In this document: positions 12,705 to 23,671 of the stretch, in pieces
Position numbering within the stretch: position 1 is the first letter of the stretch
Layout: every line of letters starts with the position of its first letter
The notes under the pieces: generated by a model
What the model was told of the DNA's origin: nothing
The model's input: only the letters and a program-made list of their open reading frames with translations
The model's database searches: none
Position numbers and translations under genes: made by a program
NCBI GenBank assembly: GCA_963920765.1
Contig: OY987248.1
Coordinates: forward strand, 3,229,001 to 3,293,000
Direction of reading: 5' to 3'
Source of the DNA: Ulota crispa
Lineage: Eukaryota; Streptophyta; Bryopsida; Orthotrichales; Orthotrichaceae
Length of the DNA: 64,000 nt

Positions 12705-12720
12705 ACCTAAACCCTAAAAA
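12705..12720 (-). promoter_or_regulatory. Telo-box-like motif upstream of SNRNP40
   Basis: ACCTAAACCCTAAAAA lies about 320 bp upstream of the SNRNP40 ATG. AAACCCTAA motifs are common in plant promoters and leaders of growth-related housekeeping genes. Similar motifs lie near the PURM and AUG2 starts. Function here is inferred. Confidence 0.35.
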
Positions 12721-13060
12721 GCCCCGATGAAGAGAACGGTGCTCCAGAAATCGCTTCCGTTTCGAAAACGCAATAACAAGTGCATGTGAAAATAGCAGGA
12801 AGAGAATTGCAATCAAGGCATGCGCTGAACTTAAGCTTACTTGGCAAACGGAAGAACAGCAACCTCGACTCAATTTGTCGATTTCACGGAGCCCGTGATG
12901 CGGCAACAGCAAGTGCAGCAGCAGCAGCAGCGTTCGCGCAGAGACGACAAGATGGAGAGAGCGGGGAAGGCCACGGTCATGGGCTATGACCATAAACTCC
13001 TATGACCGATAAGGTAGGAGCACCCATCAGCGTCAAACTAAGGGTTTTGAACATGATGAG

Positions 13061-14783
13061 TACTATTGGGAAAAAACTTCTGCTCTATACAGTTTTGTAG
13101 CAATATTGCATCAATACTGGCTGCAATGACTTCACAGTAAAATATTGATGCAATATTGCAATAATATTGCAAGTAATTAAAATAAACACAATATTGTTAC
13201 TATATGTAAATAATATTATGTGCTATATGATAAAGCAGTATTGATATAGTAATGAAAGAGTCATACTTCAATATTGTATAATGCATTGGGAAAAAAGGAC
13301 ATCTTTCAATTTATTTATTTTTAGTTTATGAGAGAAAAAAAGACTCCATGTATGCATGGTAAGCCACAAGCTCCACAATTACACCACACAATCTACAACA
13401 ATGAGATTCCCCAAGATTCTCCAAGAGGTCACCCATCCGGGTACTCCAACTTGAAGGCATTTAACTTTAGAGTTCTCATGGTGTGGCCACATTGCTACAC
13501 CACATGATTTGAGACATGTACATTCAATTATTAAATTGAAATTTGCCTAGTTATTCTCATTCTTCTTCATTTCATTTGTAAAATCAGCTAATTTTGAAGG
13601 CCACTTTGGCATAGAAAAACAACTCTTTCAAAATACCTTGAATTAGAAAAAGTTGTTAAACTAAGTTAGATTTCATTTATAAAAAACAATTTCAAATTTT
13701 GATATTTCATTTAAGAGTTATGTACAAAATTATGAGAGGGTGTTTGTAAATGTTCAAGAAAATTTCCTTTTCAACCCCTCTTAGAACTTTGCATATAAAT
13801 TTTATTGGAGGCTCAAAATGTCAAACAAATTTTTGGAAATGAAAGTTAACTTACTTAAGTTCTTTTTTAAGATCAATTTTTCCTAAAAACAATTGTTTCA
13901 CTATTCCTCAATGGCTGCCAAAGTTTAGGAAGTTTAAAAAACACTAAATTGTGGAAGATTAAGTTAAAAAAAGAAATCCATTGCACAATACCCTCCAAGA
14001 TGTCTTGCAATCCCAATATGAGGTCTAATAAAAAATGTGATCATCAAATTTTCTTAAAACTATAATTAAGTTTAGCAAACTGATTGAACCATCATACTCA
14101 AATGTACAGAAGTAGTCATAATATAAGAGTTAATTAGTAAAATATAATTGTAATTTACAAACATATAGTAAATAACATTTGGGAAGGCAACACCTTCACA
14201 TTCACTCATTCTTCACCTCCCAAGGTGAAGAATGAGTCTTCTCCATCTTGGAGAATGGGCCCTCCATATTAAAGCAAGAGTACCAAAATCCTATTCTCTT
14301 GCAATACTTGCGTAGTATTGTTTTAACACAAAAAAATTATTGTAAATTGTACAGTTGCAATATACATTCAAAACAATCCTTAGTTAAGAATATTGTTGCA
14401 ATCAATGTGACAACAATACTGAATTCCTCAATATTATTTGCATATATTTTTAGTATTGCAACAATATTGTAATTGGATAGAAATTAAAAACATAGTAGTA
14501 TTTGTGCAATATTGTATCAATACAAGCTTTATCTTAATTAATTGGTTGTTTGTAATATTGATTTGAGCAAATTCTAGTATATACCAATGCTACAGTATTG
14601 CTCCAATGGGGCTCATTGCATCAACACTGCAAAATTATTAATCATTGCAATATTGCTAAAAGTGCCAATTTTACAATACTATAACAGCATAATTTCAATA
14701 TTGCATCAATACTGTTGAGGATAGAAAATCCGTCAATTCTGCATCAATACTGTTGACATAGGAGGGTGTTTTCTCAATAAATA
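13061..14783. repeat. CAATATTG-rich, possibly TIR-bounded region
   Basis: Two blocks (about 13090-13290 and 14290-14760) are dense in CAATATTG and GCATCAATACTG words, largely palindromic. The outer borders ATTGGGAAAAAAC and, reversed, ATTGAGAAAACACC could be degraded terminal inverted repeats of a ~1.7-kb element. A 5S-rRNA-like relic lies inside. No coding region seen. Confidence 0.35.
13410..13485 (-). pseudogene. 5S rRNA-like relic (Cassandra-type or SINE3-type)
   Basis: Read on the minus strand this stretch contains GAGAACTCTAAAGTTAAATG, then GGAGTACCCGGATGGGTGAC and CTCTTGG. That follows the 3' two-thirds of plant 5S rRNA (AGAACTCCGCAGTTAAGCG .. GGATGGGTGACC) in order and near-correct spacing, but with many changes. 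It is not an intact 5S gene. Such sequences occur in Cassandra TRIM long terminal repeats and 5S-derived SINEs; no second repeat was found nearby. Confidence 0.6.
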
Positions 14784-14882
14784 GCTAGCAAGTTATAGGA
14801 TCCTACTAGGAACAGAAAACAAATAATGAGTTTGCACGTCCGAATGTATTATTTGGATATTGTGAGAATAAGTTGTGAATTT

Positions 14883-15835
14883 TTAACCCCTAAAGGTTTT
14901 TGACTATGTTTTCATCAAAACTGCCCCAAAATTGCCATTTGTAGTGCAAGTATCAAATTTTAGATAAAAGTTATTTTTGGACACATCTAACCGTAAGATC
15001 TTGTAGTACACTAGTATCCAAAAATGTGGAAAAAAATTCAGAAATTTTTGCCATGTGGATTGTTACGCAAATGAGTTTGAATTGACAAAGGGTTATTTTT
15101 TGTCCCTGCAAAAATCTGGGCAGCTGCACTTCACAAGGTCATATTTGTATGAAAGAAGTTTCAAAATAGTTGTAATTTTTTGTATTCATTCTTTGAGGCA
15201 AGTCAGGTACACACTTGAAAATTTTCAAATCATTTGGAAATGTATAATACATTGGAAAAAAATAGTAAGTAAAAAGAAGTAGAGAATGATACAAAACACT
15301 AAATTGTTAAGAATTTAATTATGAAAAACAAAAATTCCAATCTCAATGGCCAAAATGTTGTAATAAACAATCTACTTCCTTTGGCTTTATTTATTTTCTA
15401 AAATATTAAAAATTGAGTAAAGCATAGGACTTAAATTTTTTTTTTAGAGTAGGGAATCCATAACTACTTGCAAACAGAATCTCCTCATAACTTTCATCTC
15501 ATTGATGAAGACTGAATGATTCAAAGCTTCCCAAGGATGTGTATATATCTAAAGAACCAATTTCAAAAAAAAAAATTCAAAAATTGTAATTTTTAAAGAA
15601 GTTTTTTGAGTTGCCTAGGCTGCCTAGGCTGCCCCCTGAACAAAGAAAACTACATATCATGCAATAACTTTTGAACCATGAAATCAAAAGTTATGAAATC
15701 TGTTGGGCCTTAAAGCTACTCTTTGGACACATTATGTGTGAAAATTTTAAAGAAAAAAATGAAAAATCCATTTGTAATGAGATTCCCAAAATTGCTATGT
15801 TGCCAAAAAACAGTGTTTGGGCCTTTAGGGGTTAA
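14883..15835. mobile_element. TTAA-bounded element, subfamily A, copy 1 (953 bp)
   Basis: TTAA at both ends; the terminal inverted repeats begin CCCCTAAAGG on each side. The interior aligns with the elements at 36137 and 38677, for example ACATCTAACCGTAAGATCTTG about 100 bp from the left end. Short ORFs only. Confidence 0.72.
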
Positions 15836-16071
15836 AGAGCAAAGTGCCATTGCACCCATAACCACTATTAAGATTTCATGTTCACATGTTGTACATCCTT
15901 GTCATTACATCTATTCACTTCCATAGATTTTTCAAGATTTGAAAAGTGACGATTATGGAGACAGTGGTGCTTACGGGAGTACATACCTTACTATGTTTAG
16001 AAATTTTCAATAAAAGGAATAAATACAATACTGCATAATTTATTACATGATTGTATATTTTTTAGGGAGCA

Positions 16072-16461
16072 TCTAAGCGGACACCCCCAAGTTGCTATGT
16101 AGACATCCCCATAGCCCAATTTATTAAATTTGAGATTATTTGTACTTTGAAATATGAAAGAAAATTAAAACAATACTTCAATGTATTGTACATTTGTGTT
16201 TACAAGCATTGCAAACATACAACAAAGATGCCTCATCTGTGACAAGGTTAAGAGTTAAACCAATAAATGAAGGAAACAACTAGTTTCTCTTGATCATGTC
16301 ACAAATAAGACATATTTGTTGTATTTTTGCAACACTTGTAGACGAAAATGTATGCTAAATTATTGCTTTGATTTTATTTCATATTTCAGCATAATAATAA
16401 TCTCAAATTTAATAGATTTGACTATGGGGTGTCCGCGTAGCAATTGGGGGGTGTCCACCTA
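16072..16461. mobile_element. Foldback element, family H
   Basis: Long inverted arms: left TAAGCGGACACCCCCAAG then TTGCTATGTAGACATCCC, right (reversed) TAGGTGGACACCCCCCAA then TTGCTACGCGGACACCCC; the pairing continues through CTCAAATTTAATAGATTTG-type sequence. About 390 bp, non-coding. Its right end abuts a family B MITE. Confidence 0.7.
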
Positions 16462-16792
16462 AGGTAGGAGGCTCATATTCCACTCAGGTTCTAAAATTGT
16501 CCACCTTCTCAAATGTATTTCATGTGTACATGTTGTTTTTCATAATTTTTCAAAATGTATAAGGAGTGTACATTTGAGGAGGTGGGCAATTTTAGAGACC
16601 TATGGCCTTTCCACTTCAATATTTATACCTAATTCCACAAAGCTCCAAAAAATATGAAAAAACTTGAGTTAGATGTCAATTCTTCTTGTCTTTCAAGGAA
16701 AATTTACTGAAAAATAGTTCAATGAAGAAGTTTCACCTCCCCAAAATTCAGTTTCAGCCCTTAGATATACGGTTTATGAGCACACTACCTTA
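16460..16792. mobile_element. TA-flanked MITE family B, copy 1
   Basis: TA then AGGTAGGAGGCTCATA at the left; the right end is a shorter partial inverted repeat closing with ACCT then TA. The interior carries TTTCATATTTTTTGGA-type and GTGTACATTTGAGGAGGTG blocks shared with the copies at 29647 and 41596. TA duplication suggests a Tc1/mariner-type mobiliser. Confidence 0.75.
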
Positions 16793-17133
16793 GTTGCTCT
16801 TAAAAAGAATCCCTGTTGACAAACACCCCGGCCACGTATTAATCAGTTGCGTCAGAATATCCACGTGTCGATATCTCCTGTGAGTCCAATCATGCAGGCG
16901 CACGCCACCTGGCAATTATCCAACACCGCAAATGCAGCTGGAATCCAATCCAGCCCTAACCCTAGTCCCGATTCCCGAGCCACAAAGAAGCTCTCGATTC
17001 TTCCAGATCATCGTGCTTTCCTCGTGAATTCTCTACCCTCTCCACTCCACCATTGCTCGAACCACAACGTCACCCGATTTTCATGCAGCGAAGAGTTTCA
17101 TATACTCGCACTAATTCAGTACAGAGGTATGTT

Positions 17134-17800
17134 TTCACTTTTCCAACCATTCGTCAATTGAAGCACGCTCCTCGTTTTCGGTGCTGTACTCTGGAGCTAT
17201 TTCAGTAGAGTCAGGTATGTAGAGATGGAGGCAATATTTGTTCAGAACTTTTGATTGTTTCGTGTCGATCCATTTGCATTACACCTCTGGTACACGTCTT
17301 CGTCTCATTCGTGGACTTTTGAGAGCGCTAGAGCAATAAATTTGTATTTTATACTCGGCTCTCTCGAGTGATACAGTTTGTTATTGCACATTCTTTGTTC
17401 CATCCTCAGAATCCGTCGTATTGTGTAAACGTGCATGAGTCTGTTTCTACTCAAGGCAGTAATCACCAGAGAGGGTCGAGTGTGTTGCATTGGAGGTTGG
17501 TAGGGTTTGGAGGTTTTTTGCTTTTTGCATGCCAGGGTTCGAACGTATTCAGTTTTTGTGGAGCAATGCAAGTGTAAGAAAGCTGCGAATTGCTTCATCC
17601 GGTGGTAGAAACAGCCTTCTGTGGTTTTCTTTGCGTTTTCCTTGCAGCCATATTGCTGGAGCTAGCTTGCAATAGTAGTAAAACTGAGCTTGGCCTCGAT
17701 CAGATTGCTTCAATGAATTGCTTAGTGTAGTAAAAGATTTTACACTTTAATGAGCGTTGGAGAAATGTCTCAAACGCCATTGTGTGTGCCATTGTTTGTT
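17134..17800 (+). repeat. ~670-bp block shared with PURM intron 1, copy A
   Basis: Aligns over its full length, with only small indels, with the reverse complement of 26812-27480. Shared runs include ATACTCGGCTCTCTCGAGTG and AATCCGTCGTATTGTGTAAA. It begins 7 bp after a possible donor (acagag/gtatgt at 17127) and ends about 100 bp before a possible acceptor (tttgcag at 17902), so it probably lies in a leader intron of the Hikeshi gene, in the sense orientation. No clear terminal inverted repeats or target duplication. A 60-codon open frame is shared with copy B (from about 17490) but has no recognisable domain. Confidence 0.85.
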
Positions 17801-18037
17801 ATTCTCACTTGATTTTTGCTAAGATTTTACAGTAGTGGTTAGTGATTTTCCCTTCCCTTTTGATGCAGTGCACTCTTAAGTTTCACTCATTTGCCTTTGC
17901 AGGAGCAACTGCCACTCAAACCCTTCCTGCTGCGCTGGTGCCGGTCATCGCCATAGTGGAGAAGTGGCAGGGTGTGAATGTTTGAAAGTGTGGTTTAGAG
18001 GATAACAATACTTTTAATCTTGAAAGGGATTCTCAGG

Positions 18038-19011
18038 ATGTTTGGCGTTTTGTTTCCGAATCGAAGTTTTCCGTTGGGCGTTGCCACCTTCAACCAAGTT
18101 GATGATCACCGATGGATCCTGGACATGAATTATTTTGTTGGTAAGTGTTGTTCACTTTTAGAAATTTGTCTCCTCATTGGTCTTGTCAACCACATTTGAG
18201 AATTTGAGCGTTTTTCTGAGTTCTACGGTGTATGACACTTATAACTAACAACTCCCGATTCAAGTGGTTAGCCTAAGGCTCTGTCAAAAAAAAGGTTATC
18301 AAAACATCGAGTCCACCAAGATGAAGCTTAGGGTTGGTTGGTGGTGGAATTACTTTTGAGCTAATGGGAATCTGTGTTGTGCTTTAGTATATCTTGTTTG
18401 GCCAATAGTTGTTGGTTATAAGTGTCATGCACTATAGCAGCAGCAGAAGCATGGAACTTTTCTTGTAACATTTAGTCGCTCATAATCAAAATTTTGGCTT
18501 TTTTGGGAGGAGGCAATTAAAAGAGAAATATGCTTTGTCTGCAGGTGAAGCTTATGATCAAGTGAAGGAAATGTGCATCTTCTTGCTAAATGAAATGGCA
18601 TTACCAGCTGGTAAAGCCTTGGCTGTGTATGTGCAAACACCAGGGTCACAATTTGAATACCGAGGTGCTGTGCACAGCGCATGTCCTTCTGCTGTGTTCC
18701 CCCTTCTGTGGCCCGGGGCAACCACTGGCCAAATGCTACTCACTGGGCCTGGTGCACCCACTGCCTCTGCCCAGATTGGCATTTCAGTTGAAGACCTCGC
18801 CACTCTTCCTGCTCTCAACGTAGGCCAACAGAAGCGTGTGGAGGAGCTTGCACTGAAAGTTGGTGAAAATTTGTTCAACTTCATGCAATCGTTCTGTACA
18901 ATACAAGGTGACAAACTCATCATTCCTATGGACATCTTGAATCAGTGGTTCAAGAAGTTTCAGGAAAAAGCTAGAAGGGACCCTGATTACCTTAACCGCT
19001 TTACCTTGTAA
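18038..19011 (+). CDS. Hikeshi / OPI10-like protein
   Basis: Hikeshi family (DUF775) proteins carry Hsp70 into the nucleus during heat stress in animals; plant members are linked to thermotolerance. Two exons, 18038-18140 and 18545-19011, joined as GTT-G/GT with donor gtaagt and acceptor ctgcag, give 189 aa, close to the ~197 aa of the animal protein. The N-terminal MFGVLFP.. followed by WILDMNYFVG.. and YVQTPGSQFEYRGAVHSACP and WPGATTG are family features; the C-terminus ends ..WFKKFQEKARRDPDYLNRF. There is no transit or signal peptide. The leader probably starts near 17000-17120 and is interrupted by an intron holding the block shared with PURM. Confidence 0.92.
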
Positions 19012-19920
19012 CATAAACAGAGTATGTTTCGTCTTTTTCTTACAATACATGTTGTCCCTTTCATGAGTATTCTCCTGTATCAAATTCGGATACGGTAGTC
19101 CTCGCAACTTGTGCATAGCAATCCTTGTAATATTTTACTTTTGTTTTGAAGTTTTCTTATATTGCTGTTTCCTTACATAGAACTCCATATTGTTGCCGAG
19201 CTTGTTAATACAGTGCCCAGGTGGACCTTTGGAACCTATTTTCTGTATTGGCTCTCAAAAGCTTGCTTAATGAGGTAATGTAGTTTGTTCAAATTCAATG
19301 AACTTCTGGACAACTGGCCTGTTTTTTAGGTAGTTCAAGGAAGACAAGAACTTTATTTCAGGTCCAAGTCTGTTTGTGGGTTGAGAAGGATTGTTTGAAA
19401 TTACCAAGGAATAACATGTTTGTCATTTCCATGAAATGAATTCCTATTGTACATTTCAACATGATGCACCAAGATTTAATAATTAGAACAAATTACGATC
19501 TTTGATATGTCACAATTAGGTCAGTGAACCAGCTTCTTATGATGCCAATGTTTGTTTCCACACCCTTTTGATGTTATTGGAGAGATTTGAATGTATTGAG
19601 GATTTTCTTTATCAAGTTGACTATTCAATTTGGTAGAACTTCATGTTGAGTATTCTTGGGCCCTAGTTAAGTTTAGGGCTTTGTAATGCTTAGGTCTTAA
19701 AAGATCTTGTGAATGAATTCCTACAATTGATTGAGAATTTTCAAAGCTTGTTTGAAACAATGCATCTTGGATTAAGGTACGAAGAACATTGAAATGATAT
19801 ACAAATTGTGTTATTTTAGGATTATCATGCTAACTATCTAAAGTACTTAACAACTATTGAGAAACTTGGTTATGTGGTGTATTGCATTCATTCTATGTAT
19901 TACAAAGGATTATGTTCCAT
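19012..19920. other. Hikeshi 3' flank and AT-rich intergenic DNA
   Basis: The first ~200 bp probably hold the Hikeshi 3' untranslated region. Beyond that I see AT-rich unique-looking DNA with no gene, TIR element or RNA gene. Confidence 0.5.
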
Positions 19921-19924
19921 ATTT

Positions 19925-20700
19925 TTCAAGAATGAATTCCAAACTTTCAAAGGTTGTTTTTGAAGCCTCTTAAGGTGACTTCAAAATGGCTTTGGCATGC
20001 TTATTTTTTTGTTAATCATCATGAACCAATCAATTAACTTGAATATGAACAAATGAACAAAAAATGCTAAGATATAGGTGATTTTGTGAGATTTTGCACA
20101 ATATTTATTTAAGCACTATTCTACAAGGATATATCTCACAAATAAAAATTAAACAAATAACTACATCTTTACAATCTGAAAACTACAAATGGTCAAAATG
20201 GTTGATTATTAAACCTAAAGTTGTTTGTGTAACTTATACATAAGAAGTATTTTATAAGGATAAGTAACTCCATGTATCAATTGAAAGATGAAATTATACT
20301 CTACATTCTTATTGATTTTTCAACAATGAATTCCGAACCATCAGAGGTTGTTTTTGTAGCCTCTCAAGGTGACTTCAAAATGGCTTTGGCATGCTTATTT
20401 TTTTGTTAATCATCATGAACCAATCAATTAACTTGAATATGAACAAATGAACAAAAAATGCTAAGATATAGGTGATTTTGTGAGATTTTGCACAATATTT
20501 ATTTAAGCACTATTCTACAAGGATATATCTCACAAATAAAAATTAAACAAATAACTACATCTTTACAATCTGAAAACTACAAATGGTCAAAATGGTTGAT
20601 TATTAAACCTAAAGTTGTTTGTGTAACTTATATATAAGAAGTATCTTATAAGGATAAGTAACTACATGTATTAGTTGAAAGAAAGAATAATATTGTACAA
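19925..20700. repeat. Near-identical tandem duplication (~390-bp unit)
   Basis: Copy 1 (about 19925-20312) and copy 2 (about 20318-20700) share runs of over 200 bp with very few differences, for example AGGTGACTTCAAAATGGCTT and GATATAGGTGATTTTGTGAG. The end of copy 2 is displaced to 21565 by a foldback insertion, so the duplication is older than that insertion but still recent. Confidence 0.9.
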
Positions 20701-21564
20701 TTGGGTCCATTAATCTTACAAATTGCCATTTTAAGGCATTCAGATTTTTTAATGAAACTTGGAGTATAATTGATATATTCTTGTTAGAAAAATTATGATT
20801 GCATCCTTACTTAACCCCAATCTAGCATACCAAATATCAATTTTAGAAAAACAAAAATTCAGTTGTGGTGAAATTTTAAAGCAAAATTCCGTGGTTTTAC
20901 ATGGCATTTTATTAAAAACAATTGGTGATGAGTTTTTGAGATTTGATTTCATGGGTATGAAGGAAACATCCATATGCACATCTTCCATGCTAAACAATAC
21001 CCCCTTAAGTAACAAAAATTTGATCAATAAAAGATTCAATGAAACTTATGATAGGCCCAAATCTCAAAATTTTATTTTATTTTGTGAAATTCAAATTTTG
21101 TAGTTTGACTCAAATATTGTGACTACATTTGTATCTTTTAACATGATATCTTGTTTACTTGATGAAAAGCTAGATAAAAAATAAAGATATGTATTTTACA
21201 AGATTTGAGCCTATCACAAGTTTCATTGAATCTTTTATTGATCAAATTTTTGTTACTTAAGGGGGTATTTTTTAGCATGAAAGATGTGCTTATGGATGTT
21301 TCCTTCATACTCATGAAATCAAATCTCAAAAATTCATCACCAATTGTTTTTAATAAAATACCATGTAAAACCATGAAATTTTGCTTTAAAATTTCACCAC
21401 AAATGAATTTTTGCTTTTCTGAAATTGATATTTGATATGCTTGATTGGGATTAAGTAAGGATGCGTTTGTAATTTTTCTGACAAGAATATACCAGTTATA
21501 CTCCAAGTTTCATTAAAAAGTCTGAATGCCTCAAAATGGCAATTTGTATGATTAATGGACCCAA
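20701..21564. mobile_element. Long-arm foldback element, family D, intact copy
   Basis: Two ~390-bp inverted arms (20701-21090 and 21180-21564) surround a ~90-bp spacer. Ends read TTGGGTCCATTAATC and the reverse. The copy 2 / copy 1 comparison of the surrounding tandem repeat gives the empty site: host sequence is duplicated as TGTAC around the insertion. Arms contain a shared ~100-codon open frame without known domains, read from both arms because they are inverted copies. Confidence 0.88.
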
Positions 21565-21664
21565 ATGTACTCTACATTCTTATTGATTATTGCCTTAGCC
21601 TTAGAATGAGTAGTCTCATTGTTTTTAATTCCAAATTTTGTGATCATATTATAAAATATACTAT

Positions 21665-22054
21665 GGGAATTAATATGTGCATATCAGGGTTGGGCGGTAA
21701 ATTATAGATTCCTACCATCAAAAAGTTGAATTTGAGAATTTTAAATTTAGACTTGGACTCAAAGTCCATGATTTAGTCTAGAACCATGAAAAAGGTTGTA
21801 ATTGAACAACATACAATGATAAAACTAATCTTTTTTTTCAAATAAAAGTAAAAGTAATACTTTTCTCCCTAGCTAAGCTTTTTCATTGGGTGTTGTTCAA
21901 TTGCAACCTTTTATATGGTTCTAAACAAAAAGTCAAGGTCTTTGAATCTAAATTCAAAATTCTCAAATTCAACTTTTTCATGGTAGAAATCTAAAATTTA
22001 CCCTGGGGAGGGGGGTGCATATATCAATCCCCTGATGTGCGCATATCAATTCCC
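21665..22054. mobile_element. Foldback element, family C, copy 1
   Basis: Ends GGGAATTAATATGTGC and, reversed, GGGAATTGATATGCGC. The arms pair through CTACCATCAAAAAGTTGAAT / CTACCATGAAAAAGTTGAAT and TTCTCCCTAGCTAAGC. Same family as the tandem pair at 47016-47806. Confidence 0.8.
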
Positions 22055-22756
22055 TACATTATTCCAATGGGTCTAAATGTTTATCATCACAACTATTGAT
22101 GAATGTTGTATGTATTTATTGGAACCTGCTCAAAAATAGGCCTAGTAAGTCTTCATACAACCTACTTAGAACCATTGAAAAAACACATGTTTCCAATGGG
22201 CCACTTATTGGGAGACAAAGGTAGTAATATATATTATGAAAATAGTTATGGATAGGCTATTATTTATTGATTAATTGAATTTTTATGCAATCAAACAGCT
22301 ATGAGCTGTTTGAATTGGTAGGATGTAAAGGGTGGCCAATCTGTAACCTTGGTCTACAAGTGACTCCTTTCTAGTGGTACAATGTGCACACTACAATAAG
22401 CTTTTTGTTTAACATATGAGCGTGTGTTGAACTTGGAAATTACTTTAGAAGTTTAAAACAAGATATAATACCTTCTAAAGCATGTTTGATTAGTTGAAAA
22501 TGTGTGGGGTATAATTTTTAATGGCATATTTGACACTTCCTTCAAAACTTTATTATATATTTAATTCAACTCCTATACATATAGAAAAAATGGCTTTAGA
22601 CTATAAAGACACTTGGAGATCAAGGTCCCATCTGCATCATGGTTAAGCATGATGTTAGCAATGGTATTAAGAATATCATTGGAAATGATGTAAGCAAGAG
22701 TGCAAGAAAAAAACTTAAACACACACATTGCTTAAGTTTGTACTAGAATCACTTCA

Positions 22757-23671
22757 TTAATCCTTTAAGGACCACGTGACCATATTTTGGTTGCTGGGAG
22801 TGGTTTTTGGCTTGTAGGTTGAAATCACTCAATAATTTGGAATTTGGTCTTGAAGTATGCTTGTGATCACAAGAATTTTGCATCCATCTAAAAAAATAAC
22901 AATTCAATTGGGTATGTGAGTTGATAAATAATGGTGTTTATACAACATGGCTTCAAAATACGTATCCAATTTTTGTCAAAGATGGATCAAAGCAACAACA
23001 CAATACATCAAGTATGCAAGAAGAATGTCAAATTTCAATTGCACAATTTTAAAAAAGTTCAAATTGCTTAAGAAATATGCGTGTATTGTTTTCATATACG
23101 GTAGTAGTATAATTGTAGTATTTGAAGATGTACAGAAATATTGTTGTCATTTTGGCTTTAAAATTTGTCATCTTACATTTAAGGCCAATTTTTGATTGTT
23201 TTCACCAATTGGATTTTCTAGTATAATTATCAAATTTCTTGTAGAACCGTTTTAGGGTAGCAAAGAAAGTGGGTTTTTTTACCCCTTTTGTCCACTTAAC
23301 TACACCTTGTGATTGCTATTTTTGTCTATTTTGTGTGAAACTAGTCTTGTTGGAAAGGTGGGAAACCCTGCTTTCTAGAAATGTAAGGCTCTTTTCAATC
23401 AAAGCCTGCATGAAGCGGCAACATTCAAAACCACACAAGCATGAAACACAAGAGATTTTCCGCATATGGCTCGCTCAATCATTATAATGTTTCACCTCCA
23501 ACGGTAGATCTAGCTAAAATTTTGGAGTTTTAAAGTGAACAAGGTATACTTCCCATTTGTACGGTTGGATTTTTGAAAATGAGTCCATATTTGAGTCAAT
23601 TCCAAATCTAAGCTTAGAGCCCCTGTTTTCAGTGGATTCTGTGAAAATGGGTGTGGTCATTAAAGGGTTAA
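22757..23671. mobile_element. TTAA-bounded element, subfamily B (915 bp)
   Basis: TTAA on each side. Left TCCTTTAAGGACCACG and reversed right CCCTTTAATGACCACA pair as inverted repeats. The interior has no gene; an 82-codon ORF near 22947 shows no recognisable domain. Confidence 0.68.

Noticed and set aside
17490-17675. Conserved protein shared by the two copies of the 670-bp block
   Set aside because: The open frame is common to both copies, but the DNA is nearly identical throughout, an indel shifts the upstream frame, and no domain is recognisable.
20795-21506. Conserved ~100-codon proteins in both orientations (also near 5400-5965)
   Set aside because: They are the two inverted arms of the same foldback element, with stops in the other copy; not protein-coding.
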